NCBI GenBank assembly: GCA_900299115.1
Contig: OMIO01000055.1
Coordinates: 1 to 35,257, forward strand
Length of the DNA stretch: 35,257 nucleotides
Source of the DNA: Methylocystaceae bacterium
Lineage (GTDB): Bacteria > Pseudomonadota > Alphaproteobacteria > Rhizobiales > Beijerinckiaceae
Direction of reading: 5' to 3'
Within the stretch, counting starts at the first letter, position 1; each line of letters opens with the position of its first letter. Under the pieces are notes generated by a model. It was not told the origin of the DNA, did not search any database, and saw only the letters and a list, made by a program, of their open reading frames with translations. Shown here piece after piece: positions 1 through 8,881 of the stretch. The position numbers and the translations under genes were made by a program.

Positions 1-345
1 ATGTGAATAGTTAGTTGGTTTTATATTTAAACTAAATCTATTTTTTTCAAAATTTTAAATTTATTAGTCAACCATTAAGCCTCATCAGAATCTAAATTCT
101 TAGCTCTTTATAGCTCGCCCTTAAGGAAAGACACTATAAAAAAATTAAGAACAGAAAGCGCTTAATATAATTATTGTGTATGAAATTACTTTAGACTATA
201 TCCTAGAGGCAGAACAGCTTATAAAAACACATTGCGGAATCCTATATGCGATTCCACTTTTTAATCCACAATAATCAATCAATATGTCTGTATTTAAGTT
301 CTGTATTTTGGATAATCCCGCGAAGAAGAATGGGGTAAATCTAAT
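1..345. other. AT-rich left-edge region without a gene
   Basis: No convincing ORF or RNA gene is visible. The stretch is very AT-rich. The only structure I see is a 6-bp inverted repeat, GGAATC (236-241) and GATTCC (250-255), followed by a short T-rich stretch, which could be a weak terminator for a gene left of the window or simply chance. The promoter of the following hypothetical gene probably lies here, but no clear -35/-10 pair stands out. Confidence 0.5.
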
Positions 346-801
346 ATGTCTATAGAAAAGCATGATGCCTTAAAATCTACTATTTCTTCTATACAACTAC
401 GTCTTCGCAAGGAAATTGTTAATTTTTTAACACCTGATCATGACATCATCATGATCAGGCAAGAATTAAAAAACAACTGCGAGAAACTTATTTTACTTGA
501 GCACAAGCAACCTATTGCTCGCGGCGCAACTTTTCCAAAAGCATTTCTAATCATATCCATTATTCTTATAAGCTCTTTGCTCGTCCTGTTATATAAATTT
601 GGACAAATTGCCCTTCGCGCCGATGATTTGCACTCAGCTGCCTTAGTCAACAGATGTGGTAACTTGCCTGGCGAGGAATTAAATCCGATCGATTTTATTC
701 AAAAATCTGTTCAAAGGCAGAAGTGCTTGCAAACTCCTGTGACAGAATTTACTCATATAGAAGCTCTTGTCCGAAAAACTATGGAAGTCTTATCTGATTA
801 A
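346..801 (+). CDS. Hypothetical single-pass membrane protein
   Basis: Encodes 151 residues that I do not recognise. The N-terminal ~60 residues are charged and probably cytoplasmic. One strongly hydrophobic segment lies at about residues 66-84. A C-terminal region of about 65 residues follows, with two cysteines (about C104 and C127) that could form a disulfide if this part is periplasmic. No signal-peptidase site or lipobox is evident, so a membrane-anchored bitopic protein is the simplest reading. The gene stands alone in AT-rich DNA, with no ORF of its own orientation nearby, and has only a weak purine stretch as ribosome-binding site. A perfect 11-bp inverted repeat lies inside the coding sequence at 433-459. 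It is probably a real gene because an ORF of this length in such AT-rich DNA is unlikely by chance, but function is unknown. Confidence 0.55.
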   Translation: MSIEKHDALKSTISSIQLRLRKEIVNFLTPDHDIIMIRQELKNNCEKLILLEHKQPIARGATFPKAFLIISIILISSLLVLLYKFGQIALRADDLHSAALVNRCGNLPGEELNPIDFIQKSVQRQKCLQTPVTEFTHIEALVRKTMEVLSD

Positions 802-944
802 TTATACTAATGCGCAGAAAATATTCCAGTGAAATCAAGATCAGCTTATAGGAGCTTGACTTACCTATTTCTTATAAAAGCTCCCAAACTCCTTTATGAG
901 AATATTTTTACAAAGGACTAAATTTAGATTTTAAAGTTTATCAA

Positions 945-1754
945 TCATTCTAACAATGATACCCTTACAACGCCAAATTTTCCGTATTGAGCAATCACAG
1001 CATCGCCAACACTCACCTCCAACGGAGGCATGCACGTGCCAGTTGTAACAACTTGGCCCGCCTCTAGCTCATGCCCCAGCGCAGAAAGACGATTAGCCAG
1101 CCAAGTCATTGCGATCAACGGATCGCCAAGCACGGCTGCCCCGCTCCCCAGCCGTGACCAGCTCTTTCCTCCCGCTCCCGTGACACTGCCTTCCACAGGA
1201 TGCCTGCTGAGTTCTACCTCTCGCCAATTATTCGGCGCCGCTGGGCCAAGCACAAAATGACGTGCGCAAGCATTATCTGCGATCAATTGAGCCTCGCCAG
1301 CTTCCGCAAAGGCAACAAAACGCGAGTCAGGGATTTCTAAAGCGGGATGCAGGCTCTCAATCGCGCTCAAAACCTCTTTCTGACTATAGGCTACATCTCT
1401 CGGCGGTAAGTCATTCCCTATTATAAATGCGAACTCTGGCTCTACTACACGCATGCGATTGCCCGTTAATGAAACGCCATACCCATTTTCAAAAACCTGA
1501 CCAGAAAGGAGACGGCCTGCGAGCGGGCCAGATACTTGAATATGCGACTGCCCAACAGCGCTCGTTGCGGCTATCTTCCAACCTAAAACAGACCGCCCCG
1601 AGACTAAGGGCAAATATGACTGAACATCATAACCTTCTGAAGCAATTTTTGGACGACAATTATTCGGCAATTCATTCATAACTTCTCCGGCCTGCCAGTG
1701 AGACCAGATATGACGGGCCGCTTCAAAAGCTTCAGGATATTTGTCAGGAGTCAT
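945..1754 (-). CDS. 2-keto-4-pentenoate hydratase / FAH-fold family enzyme
   Basis: A 269-residue protein resembling the 2-hydroxypenta-2,4-dienoate (2-keto-4-pentenoate) hydratase group (MhpD/HpaH-like) within the fumarylacetoacetate-hydrolase superfamily. These enzymes add water to 2-hydroxydienoates, usually in meta-cleavage of aromatics, using a divalent metal. Visible support: an N-terminal GWKIAAT segment, the metal-binding VEPEFAF motif near residue 105, a DNACARHFVLG-type segment near residue 160, and a C-terminal TTGTCMPPLEVSVGD segment, the usual order and spacing for this family. Length fits the typical ~260-270 residues. No aromatic-degradation genes lie next to it, so the physiological substrate is not indicated and it may act on another 2-keto acid or decarboxylase product. 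No obvious strong ribosome-binding site; the ATG at 1754 is the natural start. Confidence 0.8.
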   Translation of the reverse strand: MTPDKYPEAFEAARHIWSHWQAGEVMNELPNNCRPKIASEGYDVQSYLPLVSGRSVLGWKIAATSAVGQSHIQVSGPLAGRLLSGQVFENGYGVSLTGNRMRVVEPEFAFIIGNDLPPRDVAYSQKEVLSAIESLHPALEIPDSRFVAFAEAGEAQLIADNACARHFVLGPAAPNNWREVELSRHPVEGSVTGAGGKSWSRLGSGAAVLGDPLIAMTWLANRLSALGHELEAGQVVTTGTCMPPLEVSVGDAVIAQYGKFGVVRVSLLE

Positions 1755-2184
1755 ATCTAATTTGTTACAGCAATCTAGATTTTATCAAGCGTCTTTGTTC
1801 AAAAAAGCCAGAAAGAATTCGATATTTTTTATTGCAAATCATATTGCTTAATTATGAAAAATCTAAAGAATTTCCTTAAAATTAATGGGTTAACTAATGA
1901 TCCCAACCAACAAGAGCATAAATTTGAAAGCGCCATACATAAAAAGCACGCGACAAAGACAATAACATTATCAAATCAACAAAAAACGCCACTTACTTTA
2001 TTAGAACTTAGCTTATTTCGTATAATACTGCTTTCTAGAGTAAAATCATCTCTTAGGCTTTGAGCAGTGTCGCTGGAAGGAAGAATGAACTCAGTTCACT
2101 TAGCTTCCCGCCATTAACTCTCTGCATTAGCGCATAGGCGAAATAAAACGGACAGAATGCAGCAGAAATATTATAAAATAACAG
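1755..2184. other. AT-rich intergenic region with one doubtful small ORF
   Basis: Lies between the hydratase-like gene and tRNA-Leu. The only reading frame is a 69-codon one on the plus strand (1854-2063), Lys/Asn-rich, without a Shine-Dalgarno sequence or recognisable domain. I judge it more likely non-coding. No hairpin followed by a clean T-run is evident downstream of tRNA-Leu (which is transcribed leftwards into this region). Confidence 0.5.
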
Positions 2185-2270
2185 TGGTGCCCAGGAGAGG
2201 ACTCGAACCTCCACGGCTTTCACCACTGGTACCTGAAACCAGCGCGTCTACCAATTCCGCCACCTGGGCA
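2185..2270 (-). tRNA. tRNA-Leu (anticodon CAG)
   Basis: Read on the minus strand, the gene begins TGCCCAGGTGGCGGAATTGG and ends in an encoded CCA. The acceptor stem TGCCCAG pairs with CTGGGCA. The anticodon stem-loop is CTGGT-TTCAGGT-ACCAG, giving anticodon CAG (complement at 2233-2235), which reads CUG leucine codons. The long variable arm expected for a class II tRNA is present, and the T-arm has the GGTTCGAGTCC pattern. The total of 86 nt including CCA fits tRNA-Leu. Confidence 0.97.
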
Positions 2271-2280
2271 TTATGCGGTT

Positions 2281-2309
2281 TCTTAGGGCCGTAGCGCATC
2301 CTCTGTCAA
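2281..2309 (-). promoter_or_regulatory. Probable promoter of tRNA-Leu
   Basis: On the minus strand a perfect TTGACA (2304-2309) is followed after 17 nt by CTAAGA (2281-2286), ten bases ahead of the tRNA 5' end. The -35 is consensus and the -10 only moderate. A strong TTGACA at this distance is common for stable-RNA genes. Confidence 0.5.
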
Positions 2310-2458
2310 TGCGTCATGAGGCGAAAAACCCGCAAGACCCCAAATCTATGAAATTTCTTCTCCTGAAATGTTCATCTTTACATTTCCTTCAGTTATAAAT
2401 TTCGCTATCTAACAGTCACAGCCAGATCCCCATAACCTTCATATCGGAGATACAATTA

Positions 2459-3466
2459 ATGAGCGGCGATAGCATTGGCGCAGGACGCATTGTTACAGTG
2501 TTTGGCGGCTCGGGCTTTGTTGGACGCTATGTGGTAAGGGCCTTAGCGCGCGATGGTTGGCGCGTGCGCATTGCTTGCCGTCGACCAGATCTGGCCTTCT
2601 ATCTCCAGCCATTAGGTCGCCCAGGACAGATTGCAGCGGTCCAAGCTAATATCCGAAACCCAGCCTCAGTTGAAGCCGCCCTCGTCGGAGCTGACGCCAT
2701 AGTAAATCTAGTTGGGATACTTGCACAAAGCGGCGCACAAAAATTTTCAGCTGTTCAAAGTCTAGGCGCGCGGGCAATAGCCCAAGCGGCGAAACAAGTG
2801 AAGATAAGTAATGTAGTGCACATATCTGCTTTAGGAGCCAATGCTCATTCTTCTTCTAGCTACGCCCGAAGCAAGACGGAAGGCGAACAAGCCATACTCG
2901 AGAATTGTCCTTCAGCCGTCATACTAAGACCATCTGTAATTTTTGGCGTAGAGGATGAATTTTTCAATCGCTTTGGCGCGATGGCGCGCTTTTTTCCTGT
3001 AATCCCCATAGTTGGCGGCGACACCAAATTCCAACCCATCTATGTCGGGGATGTAGCCGAGGCAGTCGCCCGAGCTCTTTCTGGCAAAGCAAAACCTGGC
3101 GTTACGTATGAAATTGGAGGACCTGAGATTAAAAGCTTCAAGTCCCTAATAGAGTATGTTTTGCAAATAACAGAGCGGAAGCGCAAAATTTTAAATCTTG
3201 GATTTTTGACTGGAAAATTCGTTGCTTTTCTTATGCAAGCTCTTACCACGCTTTCTTTAGGACTTTTTCCTAAAATTTTGCGCATGACGCCAGATCAAGT
3301 TGAGCTGCTTAAGGTTGATAACATTGTTAGCGACTCCGCTAAATCAGAGGGAAGGACATTATTAGAGCTTAATATTCAGCCACAATCATTTGAAACAATC
3401 GCACCAACCTATCTTTATCGCTATCGTAAAACTGGCCAATATCAAGCGCAAAGACTTGGAGCCTAA
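2459..3466 (+). CDS. NDUFA9-like NAD(P)-binding SDR (complex I NDUFA9 subunit family)
   Basis: A 335-residue atypical/extended short-chain dehydrogenase of the group related to the mitochondrial complex I accessory subunit NDUFA9, common in alphaproteobacteria. The Rossmann dinucleotide-binding loop GGSGFVGRYV is at about residues 16-25, the segment VNLVGIL follows near residue 80, and the active-site-type YARSK motif (Y-x-x-x-K) is near residue 139. The C-terminal half carries a substrate-domain pattern ending in LYRYRK. The start has a GGAG Shine-Dalgarno sequence about 9 nt upstream. In bacteria its role is not well defined: it may bind NADPH for lipid or quinone chemistry or assist complex I. 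It converges with the EI24-type gene, the stops being separated by only 12 bp. Confidence 0.85.
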   Translation: MSGDSIGAGRIVTVFGGSGFVGRYVVRALARDGWRVRIACRRPDLAFYLQPLGRPGQIAAVQANIRNPASVEAALVGADAIVNLVGILAQSGAQKFSAVQSLGARAIAQAAKQVKISNVVHISALGANAHSSSSYARSKTEGEQAILENCPSAVILRPSVIFGVEDEFFNRFGAMARFFPVIPIVGGDTKFQPIYVGDVAEAVARALSGKAKPGVTYEIGGPEIKSFKSLIEYVLQITERKRKILNLGFLTGKFVAFLMQALTTLSLGLFPKILRMTPDQVELLKVDNIVSDSAKSEGRTLLELNIQPQSFETIAPTYLYRYRKTGQYQAQRLGA

Positions 3467-3478
3467 AAAGCTACGCGC

Positions 3479-4171
3479 CTAGTTCTGATGATTAGTCAAA
3501 GCACTTTGGCGAGCCAACTCCTGGTATATACGCGACATAAAGGCGACACCAAACAACGGGGTTAATACATTTAACCCCGGGATCGCAACAAAAACTGCAA
3601 TAAAGAGGCCCGCAATAAATAATTTAACTGCATAGGCTCTCCGCATTTCTAGAGCTTGCGCCAGGGGTAGAAATCGGGTCGCTATGAAAAGAAAATATTC
3701 GCGCCCAAGCAAATAAGCATTAGCCAACACGAAAGCTACGGCATTCAGGCCAGGTATGAATAAAAGCAATAAGGCTAGAAAATTTATACCCGCAGAAATA
3801 ATTGCAAAACGCAGACCCATAATGATCGCTTGAGATACTGCTATTGCTTGGCCGCGTTCATTTTCATCATAAAGATCGCGCTCAACAATGTCGGCGAGAT
3901 TATCGAGAAAAACACCGCTTACAATTACGGATATTGGTCCAATAAAAAATGCTAAAAATATAAAAAGCCCTGCTCCTGTAGCATATCCAACTAAAGTTTG
4001 TAACAAAGGATGATCAATTAAAATAAAAGATAACGCAAGCTTATCAAGTCCAATCCAAATCATCGCCAGAATAGCAAGTGTCATTGCCAGGCTTTTAAAA
4101 AGCACATGACGAAATGGAGGTGATACAATTTCCCGAATAGCTAGAAAACCAGCCTCAACCACAAACAGCAT
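3479..4171 (-). CDS. EI24/CysZ-like integral membrane protein
   Basis: About 230 residues and highly hydrophobic, with roughly four to five membrane segments (near residues 30-50, 65-100, 125-165 and 195-215). The overall pattern, including VVEAGFLAIREI at the N-terminus and the conserved-looking LLGREYFLFIATRFLP block (about residues 155-170), fits the EI24/CysZ family (Pfam EI24). CysZ of enterobacteria supports sulfate uptake, but the alphaproteobacterial relatives are mostly uncharacterised, and nothing nearby relates to sulfur assimilation, so I would not transfer that function. I chose the ATG at 4171 because a GAAGAG stretch lies 7-8 nt upstream; a TTG two codons earlier (4177) is the alternative. 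Confidence 0.75.
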   Translation of the reverse strand: MLFVVEAGFLAIREIVSPPFRHVLFKSLAMTLAILAMIWIGLDKLALSFILIDHPLLQTLVGYATGAGLFIFLAFFIGPISVIVSGVFLDNLADIVERDLYDENERGQAIAVSQAIIMGLRFAIISAGINFLALLLLFIPGLNAVAFVLANAYLLGREYFLFIATRFLPLAQALEMRRAYAVKLFIAGLFIAVFVAIPGLNVLTPLFGVAFMSRIYQELARQSALTNHQN

Positions 4172-4265
4172 TATCAATCTCTTCTAATATAACAACCATT
4201 TGTTTTTTTGCTCAGATCCTAGCAAATGGCCATGATAAGAGAATAATGCAAGCTTTAAGGTCGAA

Positions 4266-4298
4266 TAAAAACGCGTTTGATGCTTGTGAGAAGCATCA
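4266..4298 (-). terminator. Probable rho-independent terminator of methylmalonyl-CoA mutase
   Basis: On the minus strand an 8-bp perfect hairpin (TGATGCTT / AAGCATCA, 5-nt loop, 4278-4298) begins at the mutase stop codon itself and is followed within ten bases by a T-rich tract (GTTTTTATT). The gap between stem and T-run is longer than ideal, so efficiency is uncertain. Confidence 0.5.
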
Positions 4299-6455
4299 TG
4301 CGCTTAAGGTTTCCCGCTGAGCATATCCTAACCGGATATTGAGCTCATGCAGAAGCTTTTCTGCCGCCTGAGGTATATTGGTTCCTGGGGGAAAGATTGC
4401 AGCAGCGCCTGAATCATAAAGCTGCTGAAAATCCTGCTGTGGGATAACTCCGCCAACAACCATCATGATATCCTCTCTGCCAACTCGCTTCAAAGCGTCT
4501 CGCAGCTCAGGGGTCAATGTTAGGTGACCAGCCGTCATTGTGCTCACGCCAACGATGTGAACTTCAGCTTCTGCTGCCTTCTTTGCTACCTCGTCAGGCG
4601 TTGCAAAAAGATCGCCGATTATCACATCAAAGCCCATGTCCGAAAAAGCTGAAGCGATTACTTTCTGGCCGCGATCATGACCGTCCTGTCCTAATTTGGC
4701 CACAAGAATTCTAGGCTTACGCCGGTCATTCTCTTCAAATGCGCTCGTCATACTCCGAACTCGCAACACAGCAGGATCATTATCCCCCGCCTCTCGCGCG
4801 TAAATACCAGAAATCACATTCGCTTTTGGTTGATGACGCGTGAAAATCTTTTCCAAAGCATAAGAAATTTCACCCACACTAGCCTTAGCACGCGCTGCAC
4901 GCACAGCAAGATCTAGTAAATTACCGCTTGATTTTGCGCCCTCTGTTAAGGCTGAGAGAGCCGCCTGAGTTTGCTTCTCATCTCGCTCCGCACGAAGCCT
5001 TGCAAGCTTCTCTAACTGGGCCGCTCGAACAGCTGCATTATCAACTTTTAGCACATTTGGAGCGACATCATTATCCGGGCGATATTTATTTACACCAACA
5101 ACAACTTGCGATCCTGTATCTATACGCGCCTGCGTCTTCGCAGCAGCCTCTTCAATACGCTGTTTGGGCACTCCAGCCGCGATCGCCTTTGCCATACCAC
5201 CGAGTTTTTCAATCTCTTCTATGTGGATCCACGCACGTTGAGCTAGTTCAGCGGTTAATTTCTCTACGTAATAGGATCCTCCCCAGGGATCTATTACACG
5301 TGTTGTGCCACTTTCCTGCTGCAATACAATTTGTGTGTTACGTGCGATACGCGCTGAAAAGTCCGTTGGTAGCGCGAGCGCTTCATCAAGCGCATTGGTA
5401 TGCAAGGATTGAGTGTGGCCCTGCGTCGCCGCCATCGCTTCAATGCAAGTTCTGATAGAATTTACATATACATCCTGCGCAGTTAACGACCATCCAGATG
5501 TCTGGCAATGCGTGCGTAAAGTCATACTTTTTTGTGACTGAGCTCCAAGATCCTTCATCAAGCGGGCCCATAGAAGACGTGCGGCGCGAAGCTTGGCGAC
5601 TTCCATAAAAAAATTCATTCCTATTGCAAAAAAAAATGAAAGTCTTGGCGCAAATGCATCAATATCCAATCCAGCGGCAACACCTGCGCGCACATACTCA
5701 ACGCCATCCGCCAGCGTATAGCCAAGTTCAAGATCCGCTGAAGCGCCTGCTTCCTGCATATGATAGCCGGAAATTGAAATTGAATTGAACTTGGGCATTT
5801 CTTTGCTAGTGTAAGCAAAAATATCAGACACAATGCGCATTGATGGATCTGGTGGGTAGATATACGTATTACGCACCATGAATTCTTTGAGAATATCGTT
5901 TTGAATGGTGCCTGTTAGTTTATCAGCAGCGACCCCCTGCTCTTCTGCAGCCACGATGAACAGGGCGAGCACAGGCAAGACTGCGCCATTCATCGTCATT
6001 GATACGGACATCTGATCAAGCGGAATTCCAGCAAAAAGCGTCCGCATATCATAGATAGAGTCGATTGCGACCCCCGCCATGCCGACATCGCCCATTACTC
6101 GTGGATGATCTGAGTCATAGCCACGATGTGTCGCAAGATCGAAAGCGACAGATAAACCCTTCTGGCCAGCAGCAAGATTTCGACGATAAAACGCGTTTGA
6201 ATCCTCTGCTGTCGAAAATCCGGCATACTGTCGAATTGTCCATGGCTGAGCGACATACATCGTTGGATAAGGGCCGCGCACGTAAGGCGCTAGGCCAGGA
6301 AATCCATCAATAAAAGAAAGCGTCTCAATATCCTCTGGCCCGTAAGCATTTTTAATTTCAATGCCCTCAGGCGTTCTCCATTTACGCGACTCAGTCGATT
6401 GAATGGCGTCAATTGGCGCAAATTTTATGTTTGAAAAATCTGGAATTGCTGGCAT
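4296..6455 (-). CDS. scpA: Methylmalonyl-CoA mutase (adenosylcobalamin-dependent)
   Basis: A 719-residue protein that interconverts (R)-methylmalonyl-CoA and succinyl-CoA, linking propionyl-CoA breakdown to the TCA cycle. The N-terminal two thirds is the TIM-barrel mutase domain, with typical segments such as [27 protein letters not shown] and [12 protein letters not shown]. The C-terminal ~130 residues form the B12-binding Rossmann domain with the DxHxxG motif in GQDGHDRGQ (axial His about residue 593) and the later VVGGVIP. Length matches the catalytic MutB/ScpA/BhbA subunit. No small MutA subunit, epimerase or MeaB chaperone gene is adjacent, so it is probably homodimeric as in rhizobial BhbA. 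The start is set at the ATG at 6455 because TTGAGG sits 6 nt upstream; a TTG extends the frame to 6482 without a ribosome-binding site. No cobalamin riboswitch is seen in the 91-nt gap upstream. Confidence 0.97.
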   Translation of the reverse strand: MPAIPDFSNIKFAPIDAIQSTESRKWRTPEGIEIKNAYGPEDIETLSFIDGFPGLAPYVRGPYPTMYVAQPWTIRQYAGFSTAEDSNAFYRRNLAAGQKGLSVAFDLATHRGYDSDHPRVMGDVGMAGVAIDSIYDMRTLFAGIPLDQMSVSMTMNGAVLPVLALFIVAAEEQGVAADKLTGTIQNDILKEFMVRNTYIYPPDPSMRIVSDIFAYTSKEMPKFNSISISGYHMQEAGASADLELGYTLADGVEYVRAGVAAGLDIDAFAPRLSFFFAIGMNFFMEVAKLRAARLLWARLMKDLGAQSQKSMTLRTHCQTSGWSLTAQDVYVNSIRTCIEAMAATQGHTQSLHTNALDEALALPTDFSARIARNTQIVLQQESGTTRVIDPWGGSYYVEKLTAELAQRAWIHIEEIEKLGGMAKAIAAGVPKQRIEEAAAKTQARIDTGSQVVVGVNKYRPDNDVAPNVLKVDNAAVRAAQLEKLARLRAERDEKQTQAALSALTEGAKSSGNLLDLAVRAARAKASVGEISYALEKIFTRHQPKANVISGIYAREAGDNDPAVLRVRSMTSAFEENDRRKPRILVAKLGQDGHDRGQKVIASAFSDMGFDVIIGDLFATPDEVAKKAAEAEVHIVGVSTMTAGHLTLTPELRDALKRVGREDIMMVVGGVIPQQDFQQLYDSGAAAIFPPGTNIPQAAEKLLHELNIRLGYAQRETLSA

Positions 6456-6546
6456 TTTTTCCTCAATAAATTCTAGTTCCAATAACTAGAGGTGAAACGG
6501 CGCTAAACTTGCTGAAAGCAATTACTATAATTCCAATCTTTTAATT

Positions 6547-6909
6547 TTATTTTTTCTGTATAGAGGCGAGATAAGCAAGCAAAGCCTCAATTTGAGCTGT
6601 ATTTAAGCGAAATTCCGGCATTTCCACTCCCTCATGCCCAACAACAATCCCTTCGCCCAAAGCTTCTTCGAGATTCTCCAAGGGATATTTACGACTCAAA
6701 TATCGAAAGGGAGGTGACTTGGGATTTTTACTAGCTCCCTCAACGCCTGTAGCGTGACACCGTCCACAATTTGCCTGAGCTATTGCTTGGCCGCGCTTTT
6801 GTAGCGCCTTCTGACCTGATGATGCAGCTTGAGCGCTCATCATGAATACAAATAGCGCTCCAAATAGAATAGATAATTTTAAGATCTGAAAATTTTTATG
6901 CTTCGCCAT
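6547..6909 (-). CDS. Secreted mono-heme cytochrome c (class I type)
   Basis: About 120 residues. An N-terminal signal peptide (K-rich start, hydrophobic core at residues 10-24, likely cleavage after AQA near residue 29) directs export. The heme-attachment motif CGRCH lies at about residues 48-52, and a distal methionine in GVEMPEF (about residue 94) is a good sixth ligand, followed by the terminal helix AQIEALLAYLASIQ. Together these fit a small class I cytochrome c that carries electrons in the periplasm. I chose the ATG at 6909, which has GAGGG upstream; the frame extends to 6972 but would then overlap the stress-protein gene and hide the signal peptide. It lies 35 nt behind the universal stress protein gene and ahead of the mutase, possibly in one transcript, though no functional link is evident. 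Confidence 0.85.
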   Translation of the reverse strand: MAKHKNFQILKLSILFGALFVFMMSAQAASSGQKALQKRGQAIAQANCGRCHATGVEGASKNPKSPPFRYLSRKYPLENLEEALGEGIVVGHEGVEMPEFRLNTAQIEALLAYLASIQKK

Positions 6910-6944
6910 ACACACCCTCATGATCAAATTTATTCGGATACTAT

Positions 6945-7373
6945 TTATTTTCGCGCAACCAGCACTGAACATCTTGCGTGACGCACGATTGTATTTGCAT
7001 TAGATCCAAGCAAATATGTCGCCATTGTTGGACGATGAGACCCAACTATTATCAAGTTGGCTTTCCAAGCTTCTGCTTCCGCGAGCACCTCAGGATAAAC
7101 CGCGCCAAAACGAACTCTTGTAGAGATGCGCTCACTCGAGACTTCTAACTTCTCGGCAATATCAGCCAACTCCTTTTCCGCATTCTCTCGCAACTCTGAG
7201 TCGAAATTGGGTGGAATGTAATCCAATAAAGCTATGGGCATCAGCGGCTGGATATTTAATAAGCGTATAAACGCCGAACTACTTTGCCGTATCGTCTCCT
7301 CAGCTGCCGCTAACGCCAGCGCCGTCATTTCAGTCTCAGCCAAATCGACCGGGACTAGGATTTTTGAGTACAT
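6945..7373 (-). CDS. Universal stress protein (UspA family)
   Basis: About 142 residues forming a single Usp domain. It starts with the characteristic YSKILVPVDLAETE (β1 and the nucleotide-site aspartate) and ends with the ATP-binding signature pattern GSHRPTMATYLLGSNANTIV followed by RHARCSVLVAR, matching the G-2x-G-9x-G(S/T) type of ATP-binding Usp proteins. Such proteins are cytoplasmic dimers that modulate stress survival; the specific role is unknown. The start is placed at the ATG giving MYSKIL; a GTG three codons upstream (7382) is possible. It appears to be the first gene of a minus-strand group with the cytochrome c and mutase, and is divergent from recA. Confidence 0.9.
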   Translation of the reverse strand: MYSKILVPVDLAETEMTALALAAAEETIRQSSSAFIRLLNIQPLMPIALLDYIPPNFDSELRENAEKELADIAEKLEVSSERISTRVRFGAVYPEVLAEAEAWKANLIIVGSHRPTMATYLLGSNANTIVRHARCSVLVARK

Positions 7374-7520
7374 TTTAACCACTCGCCTCTAGACGGACTA
7401 CCTTCACGCCAGCGCCTCTACAACTATAAGAAAATTATACTATTCCGTCACGCGCCACGACGACGCCTGCCGGCTGGAGCGACGACGCATTTAAAAGTCC
7501 TAATTAAAAAAAATCGATTA

Positions 7521-7535
7521 GAACAAAAAAAGAAC
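7521..7535 (+). promoter_or_regulatory. LexA (SOS) box upstream of recA
   Basis: The sequence GAAC-N7-GAAC is exact here (GAAC at 7521-7524 and 7532-7535, spacer all A). This direct repeat is the established LexA operator of alphaproteobacteria. It lies 85 bp before the recA GTG start, where the recA promoter is expected, so recA is very likely SOS-inducible. Confidence 0.85.
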
Positions 7536-7620
7536 TTTTCAATTAGAACAAATCGTGCACAATATGGCTTCTAGAAGACATTGCCTCCAGAATAAAATCC
7601 GTGTCAGAAGGAATGCAAAC

Positions 7621-8691
7621 GTGAGCCAAGCTAATCTCCGCGTCATAGAAGGATCGTCCGTGGATAAGACCAAGGCGCTTGACGCCGCGCTATCACAAAT
7701 CGAACGGGCTTTTGGCAAAGGCTCAATTATGCGCCTTGGGAAAAATCAGAAAGCTGTTGAAATTGAAACAATCTCAACAGGTTCTCTTGGATTGGACGTC
7801 GCCCTAGGCGTTGGCGGCCTTCCACGCGGCCGCGTTGTCGAAATTTACGGTCCAGAATCTTCCGGCAAGACCACACTCACGCTGCATGTCATTGCCGAAG
7901 CGCAGAAAATGGGCGGCGTCTGCGCTTTTGTCGACGCTGAGCATGCGCTTGACCCAGTCTATGCGCGCAAACTTGGCGTCAATCTTGAAGAACTACTTAT
8001 TTCTCAGCCAGATACAGGCGAGCAAGCGCTGGAAATCACGGACACGCTTGTGCGTTCGGGAGCCGTCGATGTACTCGTGGTGGATTCAGTTGCCGCTCTT
8101 ACGCCGCGCGCCGAAATTGAAGGTGAAATGGGCGACGTACAGCCTGGCCTACAGGCTCGTTTAATGAGCCAGGCCCTTCGCAAACTTACAGGCTCGATTG
8201 CACGCTCCAACACACTGGTGATTTTCATTAATCAGATCCGAATGAAAATCGGCGTGATGTATGGCTCACCTGAAACCACAACGGGAGGCAACGCTCTAAA
8301 ATTCTATGCCTCCGTGCGCCTGGATATCCGCCGTATAGGGGCAATCAAAGATCGGGATGAAACTATTGGCAATCAAACCCGTGTGAAAGTGGTTAAAAAC
8401 AAGGTAGCGCCACCCTTTAAACAAGTTGAATTTGATATCATGTATGGCGAAGGCGTATCAAAAATGGGTGAATTGGTGGATCTCGGCGTCAAAGCTGGCG
8501 TTGTTGAAAAGTCCGGCGCATGGTTTTCCTATGACAGCCAGAGACTAGGTCAGGGTCGCGAGAATGCGAAATCCTACCTCAAGCAAAATCCAGAAATCGC
8601 CCTACGCATCGAGCAAGCGATCCGCGAAAACGCTGGCCTAATTGCTGAGCGCATTCTTGATATCGCCGAGGACGACGACACTGACGCATAA
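7621..8691 (+). CDS. recA: Recombinase RecA
   Basis: A 356-residue DNA-dependent ATPase that forms nucleoprotein filaments for homologous recombination and triggers LexA self-cleavage. Clear family blocks are visible: [23 protein letters not shown] at the N-terminus, Walker A GPESSGKT at about residues 77-84, [15 protein letters not shown], Walker [11 protein letters not shown], the L1/L2-region sequences and the acidic C-terminal tail ending EDDDTDA. I chose the GTG at 7621 because AGAAGGA lies 8 nt upstream and the protein then begins at the usual position. The frame stays open to 7555, but those 22 codons do not resemble RecA. It is preceded by an SOS box and followed by a strong terminator, so it is probably monocistronic, with alaS next as in many rhizobia. 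Confidence 0.98.
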   Translation: MSQANLRVIEGSSVDKTKALDAALSQIERAFGKGSIMRLGKNQKAVEIETISTGSLGLDVALGVGGLPRGRVVEIYGPESSGKTTLTLHVIAEAQKMGGVCAFVDAEHALDPVYARKLGVNLEELLISQPDTGEQALEITDTLVRSGAVDVLVVDSVAALTPRAEIEGEMGDVQPGLQARLMSQALRKLTGSIARSNTLVIFINQIRMKIGVMYGSPETTTGGNALKFYASVRLDIRRIGAIKDRDETIGNQTRVKVVKNKVAPPFKQVEFDIMYGEGVSKMGELVDLGVKAGVVEKSGAWFSYDSQRLGQGRENAKSYLKQNPEIALRIEQAIRENAGLIAERILDIAEDDDTDA

Positions 8692-8736
8692 ATTTATGAC
8701 GAAGACAGCGGTCTAAAGCCACAAAAGATTAATCAT

Positions 8737-8760
8737 AAGGTCCGCTTAGCGGGCCTTTTT
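8737..8760 (+). terminator. Rho-independent terminator after recA
   Basis: A 9-bp stem (AAGGTCCGC / GCGGGCCTT with one G-T wobble) closes a TTA loop and runs into TTTTT, 45 bases after the recA stop codon. Confidence 0.9.
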
Positions 8761-8881
8761 CATTGCCGAAAGCCCGTGAGACTGGCATATCCGCGCTCAG
8801 AGGCAGATCCCACAAGGCGTCAAGCCTAAAGCTTCTGCCGCACCAAGATCGCCCGTCGTCAATTTGCGGCGCGCGGCGACC

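Noticed and set aside
236-255. Hairpin GGAATC/GATTCC as a terminator
   Set aside because: Only 6 bp with an 8-nt loop and a weak T stretch, and no upstream gene visible to terminate.
1854-2063. 69-codon plus-strand ORF
   Set aside because: No ribosome-binding site, Lys/Asn-biased composition as expected from AT-rich DNA, no recognisable motif; kept only as a note in the intergenic entry.
4267-4280. Shared 13-mer AAAACGCGTTTGA near 4267 and 6188
   Set aside because: One copy is within the mutase coding sequence and one beyond its stop; two copies of a partly palindromic 13-mer are not enough to call a repeat family.
4928-5455. 175-codon ORF opposite methylmalonyl-CoA mutase
   Set aside because: It lies wholly inside the mutase gene in antisense, with low-complexity Leu/His/Pro-rich translation and no motif; a shadow of the real gene.
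6456-6546. Possible cobalamin riboswitch ahead of the B12-dependent mutase
   Set aside because: The gap is only 91 nt and lacks a B12-box-like segment or extended structure; too short for the known class.
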